Source: Pseudomonas sp. TH31 (GTDB lineage: Bacteria > Pseudomonadota > Gammaproteobacteria > Pseudomonadales > Pseudomonadaceae). From it: 49,524 nt of DNA. Position 1 is the stretch's first letter. Each line of letters begins with the position of its first letter. Position numbers and translations under genes: made by a program. Positions 18,851-27,611 of the stretch are shown one piece after another. Location: NCBI RefSeq assembly GCF_016650815.1, contig NZ_JAEKEZ010000002.1, forward strand, positions 1-49,524. The letters are read 5' to 3'. The notes under the pieces were generated by a model. It saw only the letters and a list, made by a program, of their open reading frames with translations, did no database searches and was not told the origin of the DNA.

Positions 18851-18872
18851 GGCGCCCTCGGGCGCCTTTTTT
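18851..18872 (+). terminator. Rho-independent terminator, rightward
   Basis: GGCGCC-CTCG-GGCGCC followed by TTTTTT. It is oriented rightward, although the nearest rightward gene is the binding-protein gene ending at 17743 on the far side of the REP array. It does not serve the leftward thpR gene. Either it is the original spu-operon terminator, displaced by array growth, or it ends an unseen small RNA. Confidence 0.8.
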
Positions 18873-18883
18873 GTGGCTGCGAT

Positions 18884-19420
18884 TCAGGGCACCAGCGGCC
18901 ATTCGGCCAGTGCCCGGTAGTGGCCCTTGTGGGATTCGAACAACGTGAATTGATCGGCCTGCAAGACAAACTCGGGAGGCTCTGTCGTTTCAGGCACCGG
19001 CAATCGGTAGTCACGCATCAACGTCAGGTGGGGTCGAAACGCCTTCGGCGAATCCTCGAATCCAAATGGCAACATCGCCTGCTCCAACGCATAAACCAAA
19101 CGCAACAACTGCGGCGGTGCCTGCTCGGGTACGAGTACCAAAACCCCATGCTTGCGCCAGACATCCAGTCGTTCAAGCATCACTCGCAACGCTGTGCCCG
19201 GCACCCGGACTTTCGCCGCCGCCGTACAGATGTCAGCAATCTGCACCACCCCCACAGCCCCCAGGAACATCAGGGTCAGGTGAAAGTTTTCCGCCGGGAC
19301 CGGGCGGCCACTGCGCAGTTGCAGCGCACTGCGCCACCGGGCAAGCGCCCGGCGCTGTTCAGGTGCACAGCTCAGGGCAAAAAACAGCCGCTTGACCGGT
19401 TCATGGGATTCGTCGCTCAC
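18884..19420 (-). CDS. thpR: RNA 2',3'-cyclic phosphodiesterase (2'-5' RNA ligase family)
   Basis: 178 aa. It carries the two HxTx catalytic motifs of the 2H phosphoesterase superfamily: FHLTLMFLG with His47 and FRPHLTLMRD with His131. The spacing and total length fit ThpR/LigT. The GTG at 19420 is chosen because AGGAGGT lies 7 bases upstream; an in-frame GTG at 19429 overlaps that site. It acts in the cytoplasm on RNA ends; the physiological role is unclear in bacteria. Confidence 0.85.
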   Translation of the reverse strand: MSDESHEPVKRLFFALSCAPEQRRALARWRSALQLRSGRPVPAENFHLTLMFLGAVGVVQIADICTAAAKVRVPGTALRVMLERLDVWRKHGVLVLVPEQAPPQLLRLVYALEQAMLPFGFEDSPKAFRPHLTLMRDYRLPVPETTEPPEFVLQADQFTLFESHKGHYRALAEWPLVP

Positions 19421-19480
19421 GCCTGGCACCTCCTGACATGCACGTTATAGTTGAACCCACCGAATCAACGGGAGGGCGCC

Positions 19481-19675
19481 ATGCGAGCGATTATCAGCAA
19501 AGAGCCATGGTGGGCGATGCCACCGAAACCCGGTCAGGCCGAGTCCGAGCTGGAATGGGGCTGGCTGGTTCACTATAGCGAAGGTGAGCCGCGTTTCGAG
19601 TTCATCAAGGAGCGGCCGACGGACAGTGAAATCCATAACCGCAAAAGTTGCAGGATCACCCCGTCGTCGGAGTGA
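19481..19675 (+). CDS. Small hypothetical protein
   Basis: 64 aa, beginning MRAIISKEPWWAMPPKPGQ. GGAGGGCGCC precedes the ATG, a strong site. Trp-rich and charged with no membrane segment or Cys pair. I do not recognise it. It ends 15 bases before the convergent DUF1428 gene. Confidence 0.6.
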   Translation: MRAIISKEPWWAMPPKPGQAESELEWGWLVHYSEGEPRFEFIKERPTDSEIHNRKSCRITPSSE

Positions 19676-19690
19676 CCCTGGGGGCGTTTG

Positions 19691-20044
19691 TCAGGCCTGG
19701 ACGAGGACTTTGAAACCGCCAAAGACCATGCGCTGACCATCGAACGGCATCGGATTGACATCCTGCTGCATGCGCGGGTCGACCATGACTTTCTGCATCC
19801 CGGCATCGCGGGTGGCCTTGTCGGGCCAGACGATCCAGGAAAAGATCACGGTTTCGTCTTCCTTGAGTTTCACCGCCATCGGAAACGAGGTCACTTTGCC
19901 GTCCGGCACGTCATCGCCCCAGCATTCGGTGATGCTCAGGGCGCCGGCCTCCTTGAAGATCCCGGCGGCAATTTCTGCGTGCTGCTTGAATTTTTCGCGG
20001 TTGGCGGTGGGGACTGCGGCGATTAGGCCATCGATATAAGACAT
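19691..20044 (-). CDS. DUF1428 family protein (YbaA-like)
   Basis: 117 aa, a small ferredoxin-like alpha+beta protein. It begins MSYIDGLIAAVPTANREKFK and has the family segments GALSITECWGDDVPDGKVTS, then ETVIFSWIVWPDKATRD and MPFDGQRMVFGGFKVLV. The biochemical role is unknown. The start at 20044 has AGGAG 8 bases upstream. The open frame continues upstream into the lipoprotein region only because of an indel there; the true upstream gene stops at 20142. Confidence 0.85.
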   Translation of the reverse strand: MSYIDGLIAAVPTANREKFKQHAEIAAGIFKEAGALSITECWGDDVPDGKVTSFPMAVKLKEDETVIFSWIVWPDKATRDAGMQKVMVDPRMQQDVNPMPFDGQRMVFGGFKVLVQA

Positions 20045-20141
20045 AGTCGTTCTCCTGCATGGGTTAATGGCCAATACCCGTTGTGACACTGCTCCCTCGC
20101 CACAGGGACGCTGTACATTCCTGGTCGCTTGATGGCATTGG

Positions 20142-21204
20142 TCAGGGGTCGATCTGTTGAGTAGTCGATCCGGTCGGGCTCCAATCGACAGTGCCCTCCC
20201 CGAGCCGACCGACGGTTCAGCGCTGCTTCCCAGGCTGCCCTCAACCTGCTTGGCCATGTACAGCGTTCCGGCCATGACGCCGCTGGTCGGGTTCTGCAGC
20301 AATTTCGTCCAGGCCTTGTCGAACGTGTTGCCCAGGCTGCTGCGGATCAGCGCCTCGCTGTCCGGCCGGTCGCTGGCCTGAATGATCGCCCGGATCCCCG
20401 CCACCCCCACGGTAATCAAGCCCCCGGCCAGTTTGCCGGCGGCTGCAGCCACCGCACTGGCCGCGCCGCGCGGGGCCATTTCGGCCTCCATCCGTTGGCT
20501 GGCCCGTTTGGCCACCGGCGCCATGCCGGCATCCGGCGAGGCGATACTTTTGTCACCGCCGGCCTTGTGGATCGTGTCGATCAACGCCGCATAGGCCGGC
20601 AACGTGTTCAACGGTTCGGTACTGACAACTTGATACAGCGAGGCATCCCGGGCCGGCGGCGGCCCGAGGGCGATGGCGGGGACTTTCTGGATCCGGCCGT
20701 TGAGCTGGGCGATGGGCACGCCATGGCGCTGGGCGATGACTTGCATCTGCTGGCCAAGGGTCTGCACGTAAAACACTGTGGCTTGGGCGAGGATAGCGTC
20801 GGGATCAATTTCCACCGCCACCGGCGCCAGCACCTGCTTCTGATACTGCTCCAGCAAATAGGCAGCCAGGCGCTTGGTCGAGGCATCCTGCTCGCCGCCT
20901 GCACTCAAGGTGTACAAACTGACTTTCATCGACAGCCATTCCTGGGTCCAGTAACTGCTGAACCACGGGATGAACTTCTCCTCGGTCTGTTCGTAAACCG
21001 GGTGCGCCAGTGCTCCATCGAGCCACGCGCGAACAGTCGGGCCTGTTCGGTGGCCTGTTGCGAGGCGCTGACAATCTCCCGGTCCACCTGTTGCCAGGTG
21101 CTGGGTGAGACGAATACCGCCGGTTCCAGCACCGGGGCACGCGCAGACGTGGCGCACCCCGCCAACACCAGCATCACGGCAACGATCAGCGAACACAGGT
21201 TCAA
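20142..21204 (-). CDS. Uncharacterised lipoprotein, two one-base frameshifts
   Basis: Restored length 354 aa. The start is a TTG at 21204. A lipoprotein signal peptide follows (LIVAVMLVLAGC, Cys17). The mature part has a long helical region (YWTQEWLSMKVSLYTLSAGG, then LEQYQKQVLAPVAVEIDPD) and one likely membrane segment (GKLAGGLITVGVAGIRAII). One base is missing near 20999 (GG for GGG; restores HWRTRVYEQTEEKF) and another near 20200 (restores GSGEGTVDWSPTGS, ending at 20142). Family not recognised; envelope location is inferred from the lipobox. Confidence 0.65.
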
Positions 21205-21328
21205 GATCGCGATATCCTACAGTCGCCCCCGAACGAAATGCCCGGTGCTCATAAAGCTATTGAGTTGAGTATAGGTCGCGGGTTTTGGCCGTTCGTCCGG
21301 AGAATGCTGGCGCCCTTGAAGCCGCCTT

Positions 21329-21385
21329 CGCGGGCGAGCCTCGCTCCTACGGGTCCGATGCAATCCCTGCTCGCGATGAGGCCCG
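21329..21385. repeat. Degenerate REP sequence
   Basis: CGCGGGCGAGCCTCGCTCCTA followed by CTGCTCGCGATGAGGCC resembles a diverged inverted REP pair. The surrounding gap 21205-21518 shows no convincing gene. Confidence 0.6.
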
Positions 21386-21518
21386 CAAAAACGATGAAAA
21401 AAGCTTCACCATCATTCCTGTCGATATGCACCATCGTAATGAAAGCCTTCCGCAAAAAACCGTCCGGCGCAGGATCAGTCCCCTACCCAACGCAAACCCT
21501 GTACCAGAGGGGCAAACC

Positions 21519-21623
21519 ATGTTGATCCATCTGCTGACCTGCCTGGCCCTGACCACTGTCACGCTGACGTTGTTTTCCCGTTTTTTTCTGGACATCGACC
21601 CATCCGAGGAGCACCCATCATGA
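21519..21623 (+). CDS. Short membrane peptide
   Basis: 34 aa: one hydrophobic segment (LIHLLTCLALTTVTLTLFSR) and an acidic tail. AGAGGGG precedes the ATG by 5 bases, and its stop overlaps the next ATG (ATGA), indicating coupling to the 86-aa gene. The family is unknown. Real coding status rests on the ribosome site and overlap. Confidence 0.45.
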   Translation: MLIHLLTCLALTTVTLTLFSRFFLDIDPSEEHPS

Positions 21624-21880
21624 TCCACATCGTCACCCTGGCCGTGAGTTTCCCGGTGTTCGGCAGCAACTACTATTCGCAACAGGCCGTCTCGCGCAAA
21701 GAAATCGCGTTGGTGTTCGACAAGCAGTTCGAAGCCTTGCTGATGCCGGCAGCCGCCAACCACTTCAGTAACGAAGTGGTCGGGCTTAACGATCAGTTCC
21801 GGTTTTTGAATGATGTACTGGTCGAGCATTTGCTCGACACCGAAATGGCCCAGCGCCCATCACGCCAGTTCACCTTCTGA
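21620..21880 (+). CDS. Hypothetical protein
   Basis: 86 aa. Contains a mildly hydrophobic N-terminus (MIHIVTLAVSFPVFGSNYYS) and an amphipathic helical body (EIALVFDKQFEALLMPAAAN). GAGGAG lies upstream. I do not recognise it. It is coupled to the 34-aa peptide and separated from the porin gene by a short hairpin. Confidence 0.5.
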   Translation: MIHIVTLAVSFPVFGSNYYSQQAVSRKEIALVFDKQFEALLMPAAANHFSNEVVGLNDQFRFLNDVLVEHLLDTEMAQRPSRQFTF

Positions 21881-21898
21881 CAGGGGAGCATTCCCCTG
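21881..21898. terminator. Short hairpin after the 86-aa gene
   Basis: CAGGGGA and TCCCCTG pair around GCAT immediately after the stop. No T-run follows, so termination is uncertain. Confidence 0.3.
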
Positions 21899-22052
21899 CT
21901 GACAGAATTGTAATGCCCCCATCACCTCCCCGTTATCTGCAGATTGCAACGATGTCACTCGGAGCTCTTGCGCAGGGGCCAACCCCTTGCGCCAAGAAAA
22001 ATAAAACCAAGCCGAAGAACGTTCCAGTTCTGCCGAACCCAAGGAGTGATTG

Positions 22053-23378
22053 ATGGTTAACCCTTCAAAGTATTCGATGGCCGCTTTAGCGATGGTTGTC
22101 AGTTCCGGGCCGTCCCTGGTCGCGGCCGAGGAAAAGTCCGGGGGCTTTGTTGAAGACAGCAGCCTGACCGTGCTCAACCGTAACTACTACTTCAATCGTG
22201 ATCACCGCAATGGTCAGTCGAGCCCCACGGGCAATGGCTATTCCGAGGCCTGGGCCCACGCGATTATCAGCAAGTTCGAATCCGGATTTACCCAGGGCAC
22301 GGTCGGTGTCGGCGTTGATGCATTTGCGATGATCGGACTGAAGCTTGATACCGGCGATGGTCGCAACGGTGGCCATAGTTCGTTCGACGTATTGCCCGTC
22401 AACAACGACGGCGAGGCGCGCGATGAATACACCAAGGTCGGTGGCGCGGCCAAAGTCCGGGCCTTTGATACCGTGGTGAAAGTCGGCGACGTATTCCCTT
22501 CCACCCCGGTGGTGGCTGCCGGTGATTCCAGGCTTCTGCCGGAAAGTTTCCGGGGCGTTACCGCGACCAATACCAGCCTTGAAGGCCTGACACTTCAGGG
22601 CGGTCGGCTTCACGCCATGAGCCAGCCGGTCTCCAGCAACATGCGCGACAACTTCGCGACGTTCTACGCCGGCCCGGTCAACTCACCGTGGGCTGGCTAC
22701 TTCGGCGGTGACTACGCGCTGAATAAAAATGTCAGCGTCAGTCTTTATTCCAGCCGTCTCAAAGACGCCTGGAATCAATACTACGCGGGCACCGCGTTGA
22801 ATCACCCGCTGTCGGATGAGCTCTCGGTATTTGCTGGCCTGAACTATTACAAAGCCGTCGACGAGGGTAAGCAACTGCTGGGCAAGTTCGACAACAACAT
22901 CTGGAGCGGCCGCATCGGCGTGAAGTACGGCGCCCACTCGCTGGCACTGTCCCACCAACGCAATAACGGCAACGACGACTTCGATTACCTGCGCCAGTCG
23001 GACTCGATCTTTCTCGACAGCTCGATCCAGTACAGCGACTTCAACTCGCCAAAGGAACGCTCCTGGATGGTCCGCTACGACCTCGACATGAGCCCGTATG
23101 GCGTGCCTGGCTTGTCGTTCATGAGCCGTTACGGCCGCGGCTCCGGTGCCGACTATTCCAACGCGAACGCCGTGTACATGCGCCGCGATGCCGAGGGCAA
23201 CCCGCTGACCGACCAGAAACGCTGGGAGCGCGATATCGAGGTGAAATACGTGGTTCAGACCGGCACGCTGAAAGACCTGTCCTTGCGCCTGCGCCAAGCC
23301 AATACCCGGGCAACGGCGTTCGAGTCGGACCTGGATGAAGTGCGCGTGATTGTCGAATACCCGCTGGCGATTCTGTAA
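22053..23378 (+). CDS. OprD-family outer-membrane porin
   Basis: 441 aa. The signal peptide runs to about residue 25 (MAALAMVVSSGPSLVAA, then EEKSGG). The OprD hallmark follows near the mature N-terminus: GGFVEDSSLTVLNRNYYFNR. Later conserved segments are WAHAIISKFESGFTQGTVG, GRNGGHSSFDVLP, and a final strand rich in aromatic and hydrophobic alternation ending VRVIVEYPLAIL. The family forms 18-strand monomeric barrels taking up amino acids, dicarboxylates or aromatic acids; the substrate here cannot be assigned. The start at 22053 has AAGGAG 6 bases upstream. A terminator follows. Confidence 0.92.
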   Translation: MVNPSKYSMAALAMVVSSGPSLVAAEEKSGGFVEDSSLTVLNRNYYFNRDHRNGQSSPTGNGYSEAWAHAIISKFESGFTQGTVGVGVDAFAMIGLKLDTGDGRNGGHSSFDVLPVNNDGEARDEYTKVGGAAKVRAFDTVVKVGDVFPSTPVVAAGDSRLLPESFRGVTATNTSLEGLTLQGGRLHAMSQPVSSNMRDNFATFYAGPVNSPWAGYFGGDYALNKNVSVSLYSSRLKDAWNQYYAGTALNHPLSDELSVFAGLNYYKAVDEGKQLLGKFDNNIWSGRIGVKYGAHSLALSHQRNNGNDDFDYLRQSDSIFLDSSIQYSDFNSPKERSWMVRYDLDMSPYGVPGLSFMSRYGRGSGADYSNANAVYMRRDAEGNPLTDQKRWERDIEVKYVVQTGTLKDLSLRLRQANTRATAFESDLDEVRVIVEYPLAIL

Positions 23379-23452
23379 GGCCCCGCTGCTCGGTTGAATC
23401 TGCACATTCACCTTTAGAAGCTCCTTGCTCCTTTGGAAGAGGTGAATTTTTT

Positions 23453-23476
23453 GGCGTCCTTCGGGGCGCCTTTTTT
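23453..23476 (+). terminator. Rho-independent terminator of the porin gene
   Basis: GGCGTCC-TTC-GGGGCGCC stem followed by TTTTTT, 75 bases after the porin stop. Confidence 0.85.
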
Positions 23477-23515
23477 ATGCCTGTGATGGTGATATCGCGA
23501 GGCACATACAAAACC

Positions 23516-23607
23516 TGTGGGAGCGGGCTTGCTCGCGAAGGCGTTGTGTCAGTCAACATTTATATCGACTGGTAGACCGCCTTCGCGAGCAAGCCCGCTC
23601 CCACAGG
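23516..23607. repeat. Inverted REP pair
   Basis: TGTGGGAGCGGGCTTGCTCG at the left and its complement at the right enclose about 45 bases, making a BIME between the convergent porin and DUF2790 genes. Confidence 0.95.
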
Positions 23608-23624
23608 GAAGTGTGTTTAATGCA

Positions 23625-23957
23625 CTAGCTGCGCTGTTGCCGACACTCCCCCGCCACCGTGTACTTGACCGTATTGAGCTGCCCTTGGGAGTCTTCATAG
23701 GTCATGGCCGCCGGCACCACAGCGCAACGCTTTTCCGGGCGCACGACGCTCACGACTTTAACCACGTCCATCTTCATCCCGTATTCATACTCCTTGACCA
23801 CCGGAGCACGCTTGCCCTGGCTCACGGCGTACTGCTCCATGGCCTGCGTATTGGCGCTCATCATCTTCTCGAAGGCCCGGTCACCGCCCCCTTCCGCCCA
23901 TACACTTGAAGCCATCGCCAACACCGCCACACCACTCATTACATTAATTAACTTCAT
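23625..23957 (-). CDS. DUF2790 small periplasmic protein
   Basis: 110 aa. The signal peptide is MKLINVMSGVAVLAMASSVW, cleaved at WA. The mature start EGGGDRAFEKMMSAN is shared with the PtrA-like peptide at 24106. The DUF2790 part follows: KEYEYGMKMDVVKVVSV and AAMTYEDSQGQLNTVKYTV. The family is exported and often metal-induced; function is unproven. The start is chosen at the ATG with GAGG upstream, not the TTG at 23966. Its upstream region holds the same 14-bp motif found before the PtrA-like and czcC genes. Confidence 0.8.
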   Translation of the reverse strand: MKLINVMSGVAVLAMASSVWAEGGGDRAFEKMMSANTQAMEQYAVSQGKRAPVVKEYEYGMKMDVVKVVSVVRPEKRCAVVPAAMTYEDSQGQLNTVKYTVAGECRQQRS

Positions 23958-24025
23958 ATCCAACACCTCGCCAAGTAATCAATAAAATGGTATCAACTCG
24001 ACGCTATCAACGGCGTTGCACCCAC

Positions 24026-24039
24026 ATTACAAAAACGAT
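24026..24039 (-). promoter_or_regulatory. Shared metal-regulon motif, copy upstream of DUF2790 gene
   Basis: ATTACAAAAACGAT lies 68 bases upstream of the start at 23957. It matches ATTACANANNCGNT also found at 24377 and 30225. A CzcR/CopR-type binding site is inferred. Confidence 0.5.
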
Positions 24040-24052
24040 ATAAACCGCCCAT

Positions 24053-24088
24053 AAAAAAAGCCCGCCACCGAAGTTCGATGACGGGCTT
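24053..24088 (-). terminator. Rho-independent terminator of the PtrA-like gene
   Basis: AAGCCCG and CGGGCTT arms around a 20-base loop, with seven T on the leftward strand, just downstream of the gene ending at 24106. Confidence 0.8.
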
Positions 24089-24105
24089 GTTCATGTGCAG
24101 CACGA

Positions 24106-24306
24106 TTACATTTGTTTGGTTTTATCATCCTTTGCAGCATTCAATACTACCGGATCACCCTTCGCTTCCTTGGCCGCAAATGCCTGCACCGCCTGGTCAT
24201 TAGACGTCATCATCCGGTCGAACGTCCTGTCGCCACCGCCCTCAGCCATTGCAAAGGACGAAAGAATCAAAGCACCTGAAAACGCACAGACTTGAGCAAG
24301 TTTCAT
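24106..24306 (-). CDS. PtrA N-terminal-domain peptide
   Basis: 66 aa. The signal peptide is LAQVCAFSGALILSSFAMA. The mature part EGGGDRTFDRMMTSNDQAVQ is the sequence typical of PtrA-like proteins, periplasmic peptides in pseudomonads that are strongly induced by copper or zinc. P. aeruginosa PtrA is encoded beside copRS. Here it precedes the czc efflux operon and shares its upstream motif with czcC, suggesting control by the same two-component system. Confidence 0.8.
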   Translation of the reverse strand: MKLAQVCAFSGALILSSFAMAEGGGDRTFDRMMTSNDQAVQAFAAKEAKGDPVVLNAAKDDKTKQM

Positions 24307-24376
24307 TTGTGACACCTCATTAATAATTGACGCTGTCAGGGTATCAATTGGAACCTGTCACGACGGTGGCACCGAC

Positions 24377-24390
24377 ATTACATATTCGTT
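24377..24390 (-). promoter_or_regulatory. Shared metal-regulon motif, copy upstream of PtrA-like gene
   Basis: ATTACATATTCGTT lies 70 bases upstream of the start at 24306. The preceding bases CACCGAC resemble CACCCAC at the 24026 copy. Confidence 0.5.
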
Positions 24391-24416
24391 ATGTTTGCTT
24401 ACCGACAATCAACCCA

Positions 24417-27400
24417 CTAAGCGGCTGATATAACTTCATCTTCTTCCCGACGGTGCGCCCACTGATAAAGCGCCGGCAAGATCAGCAACGTCAGCGCCGT
24501 CGAGGACAGGATCCCGCCGATCACCACCGTCGCCAGCGGCCGCTGCACCTCCGCCCCGGTGCCGGTGGCCAACGCCATCGGAATAAAGCCAAGCGAGGCC
24601 ACCAGTGCCGTCATCAACACCGGACGCAACCGCGTCAGCGCCCCCTCATTGATCGCGCTACCCAGCGAGCGCCCTTCTTCCCGAAGATTGCGGATGAACG
24701 CGATCATCACCAGACCGTTGAGCACCGCGACCCCGGACAAGGCAATAAAACCGACCCCCGCCGAGATCGACAATGGAATGTCGCGCAGCCACAACGCCAT
24801 GACCCCACCGGTCAGCGCGAAAGGGATCCCGGTGAACACCAGCAAGCCGTCCTTGAGGTTGTTGAACATCATGAACAGCAAGGAAAAAACCAGCAGCAGA
24901 GCAACCGGAACCACGATCTGCAGCCGTTTGGCCGCCGATTGCAGTTGCTCGAACTGCCCGCCCCAACTGATCCAGTAACCCGCCGGGATCTGCACTTGCT
25001 GTTCAATCCCGCGGCTGGCTTGCTGGACAAACGAACCCATATCGCGCCCGCGCACGTTGGCGCTGACGATCACCAGGCGCTTGCCGTTTTCGCGGCTGAC
25101 CTGGTTCGGCCCGAGCACCAGATCGAGGGAGGCCACTTCCGACAACGCGATAAAGCCAATCTGATCGGCACTGCCATTGAGCAGGGCCGGCACCGGGATC
25201 AGCAACGTCGACAAGCCCTCGACATCCTTGCGCATGGCGTCGGACAGGCGCACCACCATGTCGAATCGACGATCACCTTCATACAGCGTCCCGGCCTGGC
25301 GCCCACCGACCGCCACCGCGATGGTGTCTTGCACGTCACCGACGTTCAGGCCATAACGCGCGGCTTTGTCGCGGTCGATGTTGATGGTCAGCACCGGCAG
25401 CCCCGTAGTCTGCTCGACCTTGACCTCGGAGGCACCGCTGACCTTCTGCAGCGCCGCCGCAATTTTCGCCGCCGTGCTGTTGAGCACCGCCATGTCATCG
25501 CCGAACACCTTGACCGCCACGTCACTGCGCACCCCGGAAATCAATTCGTTGAAACGCAGCTGAATCGGCTGGGACAACTCGTAGTTGCTGCCCGGCATCA
25601 TCGCCGTGGCGTTCTGGATATCGGCAATCAACGTCTCGCGGGACTTGTCCGGATCAGGCCATTGGTCCTTGGGTTTGAGCATCACGTAGCTGTCGGAGAT
25701 ATTCGGCGGCATCGGGTCGGACGCAATTTCCGCGGTCCCGGTGCGCGCGAACATGCGCTGCACTTCGGGCACTTTTTCCAGCACCCGTTTTTCCAGGCGC
25801 TGCTGCATTTCCACCGATTGCGTCAGGCTGGTGCCCGGCACGCGCAAGGCTTGCAGGGCAAAATCACCTTCACTGAGGCTTGGCACAAACTCGCTGCCCA
25901 TTCGACTGGCCACCACACCCGACATCGCGATCACCGCCAATGCCGCGCCGAATGCGATCGAGCGATGGCCCATGACCCACTCCAGCGCCGGGGCGTAGAC
26001 CCGTCGGGCGCCACGCATGATGAGGTTCTCTTCTTCCTTGACCTTGCCGGTCACGAACAGCGCAATCGCCGCCGGGACAAAAGTCACCGACAACAACATC
26101 GCCCCGAGCAAGGCAATCACCACGGTAAACGCCATCGGGTGGAACATTTTCCCTTCGACGCCGGTCAGGGCAAAAATCGGCAGGTACACGACCATGATGA
26201 TCAACTGGCCGAAAATCAGCGGCCGGCGCGCTTCCTTGGCCGCGGCGAACACTTCATGAAAGCGTTCGGAGCGCGTCAGGATGCGCCCGTGATGCTGCTG
26301 CGCATGGGCCAGCCGCCGGATGGCGTTTTCGACAATCACCACCGCACCGTCGACGATGATCCCGAAGTCCAGCGCGCCGAGGCTCATCAGGTTGGCGCTG
26401 ACTTTGTTGGTGAACATGCCGGTGAAGGTAAAGAGCATGGCCAACGGAATGACCATGGCGGTGATCAGCGCCGCACGAATATTGCCCAGGAACAGGAACA
26501 GAATCGCGATCACCAGGATCGCCCCTTCCACCAGGTTCTTCTTGACCGTGGCAATTGCCTTGTCCACCAGGTGCGTGCGGTCGTACACGGTGACCGCGAC
26601 CACGCCTTTGGGCAGCGAGCGGTTGATTTGCTCAAGCTTGGCGGCCACGGCCTGGGACACCGTGCGGCTGTTCTCGCCAATCAGCATGAACACCGTGCCG
26701 AGCACCACTTCACGGCCGTTTTCAGTCGCGGCACCGGTGCGCAATTCGCGGCCAATGTCGACGGTCGCGACGTTCTTGATGCGGATCGGTGTGCCGTCGA
26801 CATTGGCCATGACGATATTGGCGATGTCGTCGATGGTCGCCACCTGGCCTGGGGCGCGAATCAACAGCTGTTCGCCGCTGCGCTCGATGTAACCGGCGCC
26901 GACGTTGGCGTTGTTGCGCTCCAGCGCGGTCACCAGGTCGGTCAGGGTCAGTTTGTAGGCCGCCAGGCGTTTCGGATCGGGCGCAATCTGGTACTCCTTG
27001 GCGAAGCCGCCGATGGTGTTGATTTCCGCCACACCCGGCACGTTGCGCAACTGCGGCTTGATGATCCAGTCCTGGATCACCCGCAAATCGGTCGGCGTGT
27101 ACGGGCTGCCGTCCTCCTTGAGCGCACCGTCCTCGGCCTCGACGGTCCAGAGAAAAATCTCCCCCAGCCCGGTGGAGATCGGCCCCATGACCGCCTTCAC
27201 GCCTTCGGGCAATTGCTCCTTGGCGACCTGCAAGCGCTCATTGACCAATTGCCGGGCGAAAAACAGGTCGGTGCCTTCCTTGAAGATCACCGTGACTTGC
27301 GACAACCCCGAACGCGACAGCGAGCGGGTCTGCTCCAGCGCCGGCAAACCGGCCATGGCGGTTTCGATGGGAAAGGTGATGCGCTGCTCGGTTTCCAGTG

Positions 27401-27572
27401 GCGAGAAACCCGCTGCACCGGTGTTGATTTGCACCTGCACGTTGGTGATATCGGGCACCGCGTCGATCGGCAGCTTCTGATAGCTGGCGATGCCGAGGCC
27501 GGCCATGAGCAGCACCGCGAGCAGCACGATGATGCGCTGCTCGATGGAGAATTGAATCAGGCGTTCAAACAT
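24417..27572 (-). CDS. czcA: CzcA heavy-metal RND efflux pump
   Basis: 1051 aa, the inner-membrane proton-driven pump of the CzcCBA tripartite system. The TM4 motif is LDFGIIVDGAVVIVENAIRR, with Asp402, Asp408 and Glu415, the residue pattern and numbering of the Zn/Co/Cd subgroup of HME-RND pumps rather than the Cu/Ag type. Twelve membrane segments and two large periplasmic loops are evident. It exports zinc, cadmium or cobalt from periplasm and cytoplasm. It lies 39 bases downstream of czcB. The frame is intact. Confidence 0.95.
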   Translation of the reverse strand: MFERLIQFSIEQRIIVLLAVLLMAGLGIASYQKLPIDAVPDITNVQVQINTGAAGFSPLETEQRITFPIETAMAGLPALEQTRSLSRSGLSQVTVIFKEGTDLFFARQLVNERLQVAKEQLPEGVKAVMGPISTGLGEIFLWTVEAEDGALKEDGSPYTPTDLRVIQDWIIKPQLRNVPGVAEINTIGGFAKEYQIAPDPKRLAAYKLTLTDLVTALERNNANVGAGYIERSGEQLLIRAPGQVATIDDIANIVMANVDGTPIRIKNVATVDIGRELRTGAATENGREVVLGTVFMLIGENSRTVSQAVAAKLEQINRSLPKGVVAVTVYDRTHLVDKAIATVKKNLVEGAILVIAILFLFLGNIRAALITAMVIPLAMLFTFTGMFTNKVSANLMSLGALDFGIIVDGAVVIVENAIRRLAHAQQHHGRILTRSERFHEVFAAAKEARRPLIFGQLIIMVVYLPIFALTGVEGKMFHPMAFTVVIALLGAMLLSVTFVPAAIALFVTGKVKEEENLIMRGARRVYAPALEWVMGHRSIAFGAALAVIAMSGVVASRMGSEFVPSLSEGDFALQALRVPGTSLTQSVEMQQRLEKRVLEKVPEVQRMFARTGTAEIASDPMPPNISDSYVMLKPKDQWPDPDKSRETLIADIQNATAMMPGSNYELSQPIQLRFNELISGVRSDVAVKVFGDDMAVLNSTAAKIAAALQKVSGASEVKVEQTTGLPVLTINIDRDKAARYGLNVGDVQDTIAVAVGGRQAGTLYEGDRRFDMVVRLSDAMRKDVEGLSTLLIPVPALLNGSADQIGFIALSEVASLDLVLGPNQVSRENGKRLVIVSANVRGRDMGSFVQQASRGIEQQVQIPAGYWISWGGQFEQLQSAAKRLQIVVPVALLLVFSLLFMMFNNLKDGLLVFTGIPFALTGGVMALWLRDIPLSISAGVGFIALSGVAVLNGLVMIAFIRNLREEGRSLGSAINEGALTRLRPVLMTALVASLGFIPMALATGTGAEVQRPLATVVIGGILSSTALTLLILPALYQWAHRREEDEVISAA

Positions 27573-27611
27573 GAGGACCTTCTCGTGGCAATGACGGATC
27601 AGTGGGCGTCG

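Noticed and set aside
19691..21196. A 501-aa lipoprotein-DUF1428 fusion
   Set aside because: The fusion exists only because a G is missing near 20200. DUF1428 has its own ribosome site and start, and the restored lipoprotein ends at 20142.
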